NCBI RefSeq assembly: GCF_030272615.1
Contig: NC_081410.1
Coordinates: 186,481,619-186,545,618 of the forward strand
Origin: Cryptomeria japonica
Lineage: Eukaryota; Streptophyta; Pinopsida; Cupressales; Cupressaceae
DNA length: 64,000 bases
Direction: 5' to 3'
Shown: positions 1-9,779 of the stretch, piece by piece
Layout: every line of letters begins with the position of its first letter
Position numbering within the stretch: the first letter of the stretch is position 1
Position numbers and translations under genes: made by a program
The notes under the pieces: generated by a model
Told to the model about the DNA's origin: nothing
The model's input: the letters and a program-made list of their open reading frames with translations, nothing else
Database searches by the model: none

Positions 1-2
1 AT

Positions 3-982
3 TGTTGGTATTTTGGTATGGTTTTATCATTGATGTCAACACCTACTAAAAATAAGCACTTTGGAGATCCAGCAACATTCACCGGCAAGCAAGTAACTAT
101 TGCACAGTTACTGGTATATGGTTCACCGGCAGGATATATTGTTCATCGGTACCTGGAATGATATGGAAGACACTTGGTAATGTTGAAGACATCGTGTGGA
201 CACTTTGTTTTGAAGAATTGATCATTGGTATATTCATATTTGCATTTTTGCTTTTACTGGCAAATAGGTCCAGGTTATCTAGGGTTACACTAGTAGGTTT
301 ATCTTTTCCAAATCAGCATGGCACGCTATGGAGATGATTTATTATTGATGTAAATGCATTAAGCCAACATGTTTAATCGGTTATTACATCGAATATTATA
401 TTATTTGTAAAATGATTTTATTGTAATATCTTGTAGAGCCGACCTACTAAAATTGGTCTTAGGGTATGGTATAAATGTAAGATCTTATTTGTAAGATCAA
501 GTGTGGAATGCGAAAAAAGAATTGAGTGAAGGTATATGTGAGATTAAGCAGAGGTATACACAAAGACATCATTTGAAGGTGAAGTTAGGTTTTTGTATAA
601 GCATATCAGCATTACACCGGTACTGAATCCAGCATATGAAGATGTTATTTTGTGCAGTACATTCTTATTGGATTTAACCATTCAACTATAGTCAGTGTGA
701 CTCCCATTTTGTGATTGAGCAGTGAGCTCTAGGTTGTTGGCCTTTCTGCATGTGCAGACCCCATTTATGTACACTTACTATCTGCAGTAGTATCATCTGA
801 TTGTGTGTAAGGTTTCCCACTGTGGTTTTTCCCCTTACAGGGTTTCCACGTACAAATATTGGTGTTATGTGTTGTGGATGACTTTATGTTTATGTTTCAT
901 GCATTAATACTTACCGGTATAGCAATTTACTGTTAACACTATCTACCGGCATACTCAACCGGTTTACCGGTATTAAGCATCA
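3..982 (+). mobile_element. Ty1/Copia-type LTR (3' or solo LTR)
   Basis: The sequence opens with TGTTGGTATTTTGGTATGG, a start typical of plant Copia LTRs. Near its end (about 808-875) it has the pyrimidine-rich stretch with 'TTTCCCACTGTGG' and 'GGGTTTCCACGTAC' that is common in the R/U5 part of these LTRs, so the orientation is plus. The proposed end (...TTAAGCATCA) is a guess from the TG...CA rule. No tRNA primer-binding site follows, so this is a 3' or solo LTR. Any internal region would lie left of the window. Confidence 0.5.
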
Positions 983-992
983 AGTTGGTTAA

Positions 993-1505
993 TTGGTTTT
1001 TGGTTTGAATTTGTTTGATGATTCACCCCCCACCTCTCAGTTGTCTCCAGGACCTAATAGTATTCTGGAACTCGATTGGTCGGTCCGAAACAATGATGAT
1101 AGTACCGTGAACTCCCTTGAGCCTGTTCCAACCTTATCCTTAATACATCCGGAACTGATTGATAATACTCTTTATAACCAACCCTTGAACGTGTCTACTT
1201 TTGCTAATGACTATACACTAGCCTACTATCTCAATGCAATTGAACCCATGTACTCTTCCACTAGCGAACAAAATGAAAACATGACTGAAGCGGATATCAA
1301 GTATCTTAGTCGCAAAAACAAGAAAAATAAGAATAAAAGATCTGATAGTGAAAACCATATTGTGGCGGTGTCAGACTCTAAAAAAGAGAAAATAAAGGAC
1401 GTACCCAAAGGTGAAAACCTCTATGAGGCGCCTGAAGGTGAGGTACTTGATATACTACAGAGCCACTTCCAGGAGAGATCTTCCATATTGATCAAACCAA
1501 CTTAG
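993..1505 (+). pseudogene. Tat element A: spacer between protease and RT
   Basis: An open stretch of about 170 codons, acidic and Ser/Thr-rich, with a Lys-rich patch (KNKKNKNK) in the middle. It contains 'PTLSLIHPELID', which resembles 'PLPSVHLELID' at the end of the corresponding spacer in element B (58185-58832, minus), and that similarity is the basis for the call. No catalytic motif is visible. A TAG at 1503-1505 separates it from the RT leader. The N-terminal side, where gag and protease should be, is missing. Confidence 0.5.
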
Positions 1506-1508
1506 CCA

Positions 1509-2640
1509 GTGAACATTGGGAGTCAAGAGATACTGCATGTCATTCATTTAGCCCAATCACTGTCAAAAGAAGAGTTAAAAGATTTCAGCAATCTGTTTTT
1601 AGAAAAGAAGATTAACTTTGCACGGACATACTCAGATATGCCAGGACTAGATCCTAATCTCATCATGCATCATCTCTCTATTATGCCAGGAGTTAAACCA
1701 GTCAAACAAAACTCCGAAAAATGCATCCTCGTGTGGCACTACTAGTCAAGGTTGAACTAGAGAAATTGCTAAAAGTTGGATTTATCGGAGCTATAGACTA
1801 CGCAGAATGGATATCCAACATAGTACCTGTGTCAAAAGCAGACAAATCTATTAGAGTTTGCACAGATTTCAGGGATCTCAACAAGGCATGTCCAAAAGAT
1901 GATTGTCCATTGCCCAACATTGACATGATAGTAGATATGATTGTTGGATACGAGATGTATTCATTAATGGATGGATTCTCTGGTTACAATCAGATCAAGA
2001 TAGCACCTGAAGATCAAGAGAAAACAGCTTTCACATGTGCATGGGGAACCTTCTGTTGGAATGTTATGTCGTTTGGTCTAAACAACGTAGGAGCAACCTA
2101 CCAAAGAGCAATAACCACTATTTTCCATGATATGATGCATAAAAACATGGAAGATTATGTTGATGACACCCTGGTAAAGACTATGAAGAGATCTACACAC
2201 ATTCAAGAGCTAGGCCTCATATTAGATCGAATGGAAAGATTCAATCTTCTCTTAAACCCGAAGAAATGTGCATTTGGGGTAACCTCAGGAAAATTGCTTG
2301 GGTACATAATATCCAAGAAAGGAATTGAGGTTGACCCTGAAAAGGTCCAAGCTATAATGAAGATTCCTCCACCAAAGAATATCAGTCAGATGAGAAGTCT
2401 ACAAGGTCGTCTTCAGTCCATAAGGCGTTTTATATCTCAACTAGCTGACAAAGCTCAACCCTTCACGAAGGTATTAAGGAAAGGGATTCAATACAACTGG
2501 GATAAAGATTGTGAACTACATTTACAGCAAATCAAAGAATATCTTTCTAATCCACCCATATTAATGCCACCGATTCAAGGTAAGCCATTGATCCTGTACA
2601 TATCAGCTACAGATACTTCACTGGGGGCACTTCTGGCATA
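1509..2640 (+). pseudogene. Tat element A: reverse transcriptase
   Basis: The leader (1509-1745) carries 'YSDMPGLDPNLIMHHL', typical of the segment before Gypsy RT. The reading then shifts frame to 1721 onward. RT motifs follow in order: 'CTDFRDLNKACPKDD', 'SLMDGFSGYNQI', 'MSFGLNN.GATYQRA' and the active-site box 'YVDD' (near 2155-2166), then 'LNPKKCAFGV' and 'LLGYIIS'. The catalytic Asp pair is kept, but the TAG at 2639-2641 cuts it from the RNase H part. The homologous start in element B is at 57396-57692. Confidence 0.92.
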
Positions 2641-2641
2641 G

Positions 2642-2990
2642 CGGGATGACAATAAAAAGGAACGAGTTATCTATTACATCAACCAAACATTGGTGTCATA
2701 TGAAATGAATTACACTATAATAGAAAAAGCATGCTTAGCATTAGTCTTTGCATCACAAAAATTAAGGCACTATATGTTGGCACATTCTATTAAGCTGGTA
2801 GCCAAGATTGATCCACTTAAGTACCTTCTCAGTAAAGAAACGCTTACAGGAAGACTGGCCAAATGGGTCATGGTCCTTGCAGAATTTGACATTGAATATG
2901 TAGAACATACAGCTATCAAAGGACAGGTTATCGCAAACCAACTTGTTGAAGCTCCACTTGGAGACGATCAACCCCTGCATATAGAATTCC
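2642..2990 (+). pseudogene. Tat element A: first RNase H domain
   Basis: It continues the RT reading after one stop: 'RVIYYINQTLVSYEMNYT', 'EKACLALVFASQKLRHYML' and 'LTGRLAKWVMVLAEFDIEY'. This is the RNase H module normally attached to Ty3/Gypsy RT. The equivalent segment in element C (63253-63714) aligns almost residue for residue, so both come from the same family. Confidence 0.88.
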
Positions 2991-3004
2991 TAGATGAATC
3001 AATC

Positions 3005-3346
3005 ATGCACCTTACTGAACAATCATGGAAGATGTTCTTTGATGGGTCTTTTACTCAACATGGCTCTGGTGCCGGGATACTATTTATTAATCCCCATAAA
3101 TACTCAATTCCAAAAGCTTACAAGATTCTCTTCCCTTGCACAAACAACATTGCAGAATATGAAGCTTTGGTAAACGGGATCAAGTTGGCCATCAAGTGGA
3201 TGATCGTGGAAATACACATCTATGGAGATTCTCAACTCATTATCAACCAGATCAATGGTCTATATCAGACAAGAGATGAGAAACTAATGCCTTACAAGAG
3301 GATGGTGGATGACCTCAAGCAATATTTTACTTATGTATCATTGTAG
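3005..3346 (+). pseudogene. Tat element A: second RNase H domain
   Basis: A second, cellular-type RNase H fold follows the first: 'SWKMFFDGSFTQHGSGAGIL' (first catalytic Asp), 'NNIAEYEALVNGIKLAI' (Glu) and 'IYGDSQLIINQINGLY' (second Asp). Having two RNase H domains in tandem is the accepted signature of Tat retrotransposons. The reading ends at a TAG (3344-3346), after which translation resumes in another frame toward the integrase. Confidence 0.9.
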
Positions 3347-3382
3347 CAGATACCCAGAACAGTAAATAGAGCAGCGGATGCG

Positions 3383-4760
3383 ATGGCTACTTTGGCATCT
3401 ATACCACAGCTACAGGAGTCTAATTTTTGCTTTGAATTCCTGGTGGAAGAGTTACATTACCCTGCCTATGATTCTCCTGAGTCCCAGGTAGTCTGTTCTA
3501 TTATTGGACATGACTCATCTCGTTATAGCCACATTTACTCTTACCTACGTGACCAAGTTATCCATGCCAATCTTTCCCGAAATGAAAAAAGAAACCTAAT
3601 CCGAAACGCGTCACGGTACGTCATCATTGCTAACGACTTATTCAGGTGAGGTTTAGATAATACTTTGATTAGATGTCTAGAAACTAAGGAGTCCCAACGC
3701 GCATTATCCGAAGTTCATGAAGGTGTTTGTGGATCTCATTCAAACGGTCTAAATTTAGTGCGAAAACTACTAAGGGTTGGCTACTACTAGCCAAACATGG
3801 AGAAGGAAGCCATAAAATTTGCTAAAACCTGTGAAAAGTGTCAGTTACGTGGGCACCTTATCTATGCTCCTGCAAGGGATCTTATACCATTTGTAATGCA
3901 CTGGCCCTTCCAATAGTGGGCGTTCGATCTAATAGGCCAAATATATCCTACGTCATCTAATGGACATAAATTTATTATCACTGCCACTGAGTACTTCACT
4001 AAGTGGGTAGAAGCGGTTCCGCTCATCAAGGCGATAGGAAAACAAGTGGCTCTCTTTATTCTTAATTATATCATCTGTAGGTATGGTATACCTTCGTCCA
4101 TTATAACTGACAATGGAGAACAGTTTAAGAACAAAGATCTAAACGAACTCTGTGAGAAATTTAAAATCAAGCAACATTGGTCCTCAGTATATTACCCCCA
4201 AGGTAATGGACAAGCAGAGGCATCTAACAAAAACCTACTAACTATCTTGCACAGAACAGTGAACAAATCTGGGAAGGATTGGCATCTGCAGCTCAATCTT
4301 GCATTATGGGCTTATAAGACAAGTATCAGAACACCTACTGGGGCTACACCTCTCTCTTTGGTGTATGGGTCTGAAGCGGTATTACCTATTGAGGTAGAAA
4401 TACCATCTCTAAGAGTTTCCTTGCAAGGTCTTATTACTGAGGAAGACTATAGAATATCTAGGTTGCAAGAGCTCGAATTGTTGGATGAGTGTCGCCAAGT
4501 GGCGTTTGATCATCTTAGAGTGTATCAAAAGAGAATGTCCAGAGGATATAACAAGAAAGTTCGACACCGAGAATTTCAAGTTGATGACTTAGTTCTAAGA
4601 GAGAATCCTAAAAATCAATAGTTTCGAGACAACAAAGGGAAGTTTGAACCCAACTGGTTGGGTCCCTATATCGTTACTGCAGCTTTGGCTGTGGTGCTTA
4701 TCAACTCTCAACATCGGAAGGAGAATAGCTTCGCGAACCGATTAACACCATCCATCTGAA
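3383..4760 (+). pseudogene. Tat element A: integrase
   Basis: 3383-3649 encodes the linker ending 'YVIIANDLFR'. After a stop, the zinc-binding part reads 'EVHEGVCGSHSNG' and 'CEKCQLRGH' (about 3710-3850). The catalytic core follows: 'AFDLIGQIYPTSSNGHKF', 'ITDNGEQFKNKDLNELC' and 'YYPQGNGQAEASNKNLL' (DDE Asp, Asp and Glu positions kept). The C-terminal part has 'LWAYKTSIRTPTGATPLSLVYGSEAVLPIE' and 'NWLGPYIV'. In-frame stops at about 3788, 3916 and 4619 make it a pseudogene. Confidence 0.9.
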
Positions 4761-4814
4761 GAAATTATTCACCTAAATATTCTCTGCTCCAGCAGCTTAT
4801 ACAGCAGAAAATGT

Positions 4815-4978
4815 CTTGAAAAAAAAAAATCAAAAAATGTCCTGAAGAAATCCTAAAAATCAAAAAATGTCCTGAAGAAATCCTAAAAATCATAAAAAGT
4901 CCAAAAAAATCCTAAAAAATCGGAAAAAGTCCTGAAAAAATCTTAAAAATCAGAAAAAGTCCTGAAGAAATTCAAAGA
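4815..4978 (+). repeat. Minisatellite, period about 31 bp
   Basis: About five imperfect head-to-tail copies of a unit built on 'AAATGTCCTGAAGAAATCC' followed by 'TAAAAATCA'. Copies are more alike near 4820-4900 and drift toward the right. It lies just 3' of the integrase of Tat element A. An A/G-only tract (about 4970-5045) follows it. Confidence 0.85.
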
Positions 4979-5045
4979 AAAAAAAAAAGAAGAAGAAAAA
5001 AAGAAAATTAAAAAACAGAAGAAAAAAAAGGAAAAAAGAGAGAAA
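4970..5045 (+). repeat. Purine-only low-complexity tract
   Basis: A run made almost entirely of A and G (GAAGAAG and long A runs), broken by very few pyrimidines. It is probably expanded replication slippage of the neighbouring minisatellite. No gene is present. Confidence 0.8.
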
Positions 5046-6820
5046 ATGCCCTCGTGAAAACCTGGTAAACAAGCACCTTGGTAAAAAAAAATATATGCAT
5101 CTCTACCAAGCACGTGAAAACCTGGCAAACAGGTGCCTCTTATACTCAAGCGCTCCATCTATTGACGCAACATTGACATTCCTTCTTTCATGCATCTTTG
5201 CTTTCGCTTGTACATATCTTTTGGTCACTTTCGTGACATCCTAGTTCGTTGGAACCCTCATGGCTTGAAATCAATCATTGTCATAGTCTTAGGGTAATCG
5301 ACAAAGCACTTTACATGTCCTAAGCAGTGTCAGCCAAGTAAATCTTACATTAGTGAAACCTGGTCGTCCACTCCGAGTCAGTTACCTGTCTCCTGACTAC
5401 TGAAGAGTTTTATCACTGAGTAAACAAGCAAAACAACATAACGGAAAACAATCACTAAATTGTTTGAGATATGCATGGAAATTTTCTTTGTGTGCTATCT
5501 TTTATATTGGTTTTCGATTATTATCCCTCTGAGTAACTTGAGGAAGTCTATTGTGACTAAGAGGAGCAAGGATTGGAGGCATAATATTTTCTTTGTTTTT
5601 TGCTTGAAGAAATAATTCCAATGATCTGGGAACATCTAAATTAGTTGGGTGTCTGTGATAAGAGCCTTCACATCAAGGTGAAATCGCCACACATACCTCG
5701 ACTCCGCTTATTTGAATGCTACAGGGAGGTTCCCATCATTTCTTTCTCTATTTTGAGGAAATTTCTTTATTGTGCAATCTGGGTCCATGCCTAATTTGTC
5801 CAAGAATATGAATGAAAAAGGGTCATTGTGGACAAGATAATTAATATTGCACATGAAAAGAAATGAACTCTTTTATGCCTGCTATAATTGTAAAACACTC
5901 AATGATGACAATTAAGCTTTTCAAAGTCCAGTGACTAGGTTTAGGTTGCATCTCATTTTGCATCTCATCTTGCATTTCATTCTGTATTTTATGAATTTGG
6001 AGTGATTTCGGTATAGTAACAATGCTTCCTCTTTGTCTGTTGAATGAGAGTTGGAGCGTCATCATTTTTTTGCTAAGTGGTATATTTTCATCATTTCTTT
6101 GATCGAGTACTTGTGTTTTGAGATGTTTAGTTGCATACATAAGCATATTATATAGATTCATACATTCACTATCATTCATTTGCATTCATCTTATTGCATA
6201 GAAAAACGAAAAAAAAAAATTTGCATTACTCATTCACATTCATTTATTTGCATATGAAAAGAAAGAAAAATAGACACCAATACTCATTCACATTCATTCA
6301 TCTATACTAAAAGAAAATACATACATATAGAATAAAGCATATAGAACAACATCTCATAACCAATCAACACAAGTACGATGAAATCAAATCACGAGCTTGT
6401 AAATCGACTGTCCTGAGTCCATTTTCGGGATCAAAATCAAAAATCGAGATCATTTTGCTAGTCAATTTCAAAATTTGGACCACTTAGCGCTCTTTTCATC
6501 AAAAGTTCATTCTCTCTTCTAATTGCGCTCAATTTCTCACAAATCAACGTTGAATCTCAATTTAATTTCTACAAATCAACTTTGCGCTCAATTTCTCGCT
6601 AAAATTTCAGAAGTTCCTCTGAATCATTTGTGCTCAAAACAACTTATCATCGCTCAAAATTGCCTATAATCATCATGTACCCTCGTTATTTTTTGATTTC
6701 GCTCCCGAGGGGGCATACTCATGACCTTATGACCTTACATTCTTCAATGTCGAGAAAATTTTCAAATCTTCATCAAAAGTCAAGCAAATAAAAATCTTTT
6801 CAACTAAAGAAAAACAAATA
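5046..6820 (+). other. Tat element A: 3' non-coding region
   Basis: No gene or conserved protein motif is visible on either strand. The stretch lies between the integrase and the polypurine tract and by position belongs to element A, as Tat elements often carry long non-coding DNA here. It includes near-repeats of 'CATTCATTTGCAT' (6165-6300). Confidence 0.55.
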
Positions 6821-6824
6821 AGAC

Positions 6825-7400
6825 CTCATCGCTAGGGGCATCTCAACTTCATCGCTTTATATCAAGTTGAGATTTCTTGATCACCTGAACCAAATCAATC
6901 TCTAGGGACATATCAGTTTCATCGCTTCATATCAAGCTGATATTTGTCTTTGTCTGAATCAATCTCTTAACGTTAATCAATTTCATCGCTTTTCATCAAG
7001 CTGATTATTCGTTTAAACTCAATCAAGAGTTTAAAGAGTATCTTTAATCACACTCAATCTAAGCAGGTGTTCAGTCATCGTTGCTTTGGATCAAGCTGGA
7101 CAGTTTTTCTTCGCTCATCGTGTCTTGATCAATCAAGTTCAAGATCGGTTTTTTATCATCACTCACTGTGTCTAGATCAATCAAGTTCTAGATCAATAAG
7201 ATCCACTTCTTGATCAATCAAGTTCAAGTTCAGTATCTTTTGTTTTCTATCGTTCCTAAGTTCAATCAAGTTTGGGATCGGTATCGCTTTAACCAGACTT
7301 CATTCAGCTTTGTCGCTTCGAATCAAGCTAAACACCTCGCTTTCATCTAGTTTGTGATCAATCAAGTTCAAAACTAGTATCTCCTAGACATCAACTATTA
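6825..7400 (+). repeat. Array of diverged stem-loop units before the polypurine tract
   Basis: About ten short imperfect inverted repeats follow each other. Each has an arm, a loop containing 'ATCGCTT.ATATC' or 'TCAATCAAG', and the complementary arm. Examples: CTCAACTT/AAGTTGAG (6842-6872), TATCAG/CTGATA (6911-6942), TCTTGA/TTCAAGA (7123-7144), TCTAGA/TCTAGA (7171-7192) and CTAGTTTG/CAAAACTAG (7347-7377). Arms differ between units yet stay complementary within each unit. Confidence 0.7.
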
Positions 7401-7431
7401 TTTGAACCAACACGTCGCTCGCACATTAATT

Positions 7432-7445
7432 CAAAGAGGGGCAAA
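7432..7445 (+). other. Polypurine tract of Tat element A
   Basis: CAAAGAGGGGCAAA lies directly before TGTAATACCC, the expected arrangement of plus-strand primer and 3' LTR start in Gypsy elements. Confidence 0.8.
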
Positions 7446-8482
7446 TGTAATACCCTAAAAATGGTCATCTAAACCATGGGCCTCTAATCTCGACAACGTC
7501 ACCAAGGTCCTAACCAAAGGCAATTAAATAAATATTGAGCACACAATTAATTCCTAAAATCATCAAATGTCACCTGGCAAATCAATCACTCAATATTAAT
7601 TAAATATTTATTTAATTAATTAATCATTCCAAGTAAATCATTTTAAACAATTATCTTATTTATTTTAATTAAATATCCTAGCATATTTAATTAAATAAAT
7701 CAAATTGCAATAAATCCTCAAAAAAAGAAACAAATCAAGAAAGATGAATTAATTCAATTAAATAAATCAATTATGAGCACAAATCTTCAAAAATGGAAAT
7801 AAATCAAAAAAGGAATTAATTGACAAAAAAGAATTAAAATTTGAGAAAAGAAATCAATTGGAGATAATCTTGAAAAAACAAATTAAAAATTGATAGATAA
7901 TCTCAAAGAAAGCAATTAAAACAATTAAATATTAAAATTGAAAGAAATAGATAATAAATAAGTTTTTTCTTGATTTTATCTTAATTTTAGTTCAATTTCC
8001 TTTAAAACTGAGAAAAGCATCCAATCACATCAATTCACCTGGATTGTGCTTCCTCTTGAAAAATCTTGACCGCTCATCATCATTTGATCTCAACCGTTGG
8101 TTTATTTCTGAATTTTCTATAAATTCAGGCTCATCTCTCATTCAAAGGGAGGCTAGAGAATACATCGTTATTATACTGTTTTTGTTCTAGACTCATTGAT
8201 ATATTGCATATTAATTATTTCATATTGATTAAATCATTTAGCTTAATATCGCTTAAATCTTGTTAGATCAATATTGCATCCATCTAGCATTCATCATGTT
8301 CATATAGATAAAATCCTTCATCTTGATGTTGTCTAGTCACTGGTATTGTTAAATAATCTAAGAGCAATCTTATACTCGCATCTTTTAGAAGGCAATGGGT
8401 CGATTTGTTATGGTTTATTATTCATTGATTATATCTGACTAACCATGCATGTAATGACTTGATTGAAGTGTTGTGTATTGCA
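7446..8482 (+). mobile_element. 3' LTR of Tat element A
   Basis: It starts TGTAATACCCTAAAAATGG right after the polypurine tract. A TATA-like box (TATAAAT, 8118-8124) sits about 640 bp inside, in the usual place before the transcribed R region. The proposed end ...TGTATTGCA at 8482 follows the TG...CA rule and lies just before recognisable Copia coding sequence on the other strand. The 5' LTR is not in the window, so neither ends nor target duplication can be checked. A/T-rich throughout; no gene. Confidence 0.72.
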
Positions 8483-8499
8483 GATATAGATACAGGTCC

Positions 8500-8825
8500 A
8501 CTTTCCACACACACACTGACCCCTTGGCCACCAACCAAGCTTTATATCTATCCAAATTGTCATTTATTTCCCTTTTCAATTTGAAGAACCACTTGTTCCC
8601 AATAGCATTTCTCCTCTTAGGCAATGACACAAGCTCCCACATAGTGTTCTTATGCAAAGCTTCCATCCTCTCTTCCATAGCAACTCTCCATTTGCTTGCA
8701 CATGCAGTTTCACGGACCTCTTGATATGAATTAGGTTCACCAACATCAGTCAGTAATGAATAAGCAAAATTACAAGTAAAAGAGTACATTTCAAGTGGTT
8801 TGGATACTCTAGTGGATATCCACAC
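8500..8825 (-). pseudogene. Ty1/Copia reverse transcriptase N-terminus, fragment
   Basis: The minus strand encodes 'WRVAMEERMEALHKNTMWEL', then 'NAIGNKWFFKLKREI' and 'YKAWLVAKG', the conserved opening of Copia RT. Sequence beyond 'VAKG' is lost where the Tat LTR begins. The integrase of the same element lies upstream on this strand (8999-9765), in the Copia order IN then RT. Confidence 0.85.
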
Positions 8826-8998
8826 AAAAAGTAATGATTCACCCTATGGCCCATTTGGTTTTTATTCATCTTGGTAATTTTCATCTAGAACCTCCAAATT
8901 ATCATCATAGTTTTCCACCTCTACTGGAATAACTTTTCTACCTTGTTTTTCTTTACCTCTTTGCATTGATTTTTCATTGAAACAAACATCTCAACTAA

Positions 8999-9765
8999 TT
9001 ATAATCTTGTGGGCAGCACTATCCCACAACCTGTACCCCTTTTAACTTCTACATAGTCAAGAAGAATACATTTTGTGCACTTCATGTCCAACTTATTTCT
9101 ATTCTCTCTAGGAATATGAGCATAAGCACCATAACCAAAAACACAAAGAAATGAATAATCAACAAGTTTCTCTATCCATACTTCAAGAATTTTATTATCT
9201 AGAGTTCTAGTAGGTGATCTATTGATCAAGAAACAAATTGTAAAAATAGCTTCACCCCAAAATTTCTACTCCAAACCATAATCTAGCTCGCTCCATTATT
9301 GCATAGTTCATGCATTCAGCAATGACTTTTTTTTGGGTGTCCTAGCAATCGTCAATTGCCTTGCAATCCCATGCTCTCTACAAAATTGGTTAAACTCTCT
9401 TGAACAAAATTCACCTCCATTATTTGTGCTCGAAAATTTTATAATCTGACCTTTCTAATTCTCTACCAAAGCTTTACTTATTTTCTTTCTTTTTAAAATA
9501 AGAAAACACTTCATATTTCTTCTTGCCACCTTATGAGGATAGTCATCTATAAATGAATCAAAATATGATGAACCCCAATAAACGTTACAGAATCTCCCCA
9601 AGTATCTGAATGAATTAGATCTAAAACTTCTTTACTTCTGATAGTAATTCTACAAAAACACAAACTATTATGCTTTCCAAACAAACAATGTTCACAAAAT
9701 TTAGATCTTTAGATTTGGCACTTGGAAGAAGATTTATATCTAGTTATACCTTGAGACCACACTCA
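8999..9765 (-). pseudogene. Ty1/Copia integrase, fragment
   Basis: Read on the minus strand, about 9765-9330 has 'KFCEHCLFGKHN' (second Cys pair of the HHCC zinc site) and 'VLDLIHSDTWG' (first catalytic Asp). This is followed by 'REHGIARQ' and 'KKVIAECMNYAIMERA', the region around the catalytic Glu. 9229-8999 continues with 'KLVDYSFLCVFGYGAYAHIP' and 'KLDMKCTKCILLDY'. Many stops and frameshifts break it. Gag, protease and LTRs were not found next to it. Confidence 0.85.
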
Positions 9766-9779
9766 CTCATGGCCTAGTC

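Larger units (their letters stand above)
993..8482 (+). mobile_element. Ty3/Gypsy element A, Tat lineage, 5'-truncated and degenerate
   Basis: Domains run in Tat order: protease-RT spacer, reverse transcriptase, RNase H, a second RNase H, integrase, a long non-coding stretch, polypurine tract and 3' LTR. Two consecutive RNase H domains are the known hallmark of Tat elements. The gag, protease and 5' LTR are missing; the element starts abruptly after the Copia LTR at 982. Several in-frame stops and at least one frameshift (about 1721-1745) show that it is dead. Elements B (57065-63095) and C (from 63100) belong to the same lineage and align to it over RT and RNase H. Confidence 0.87.
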
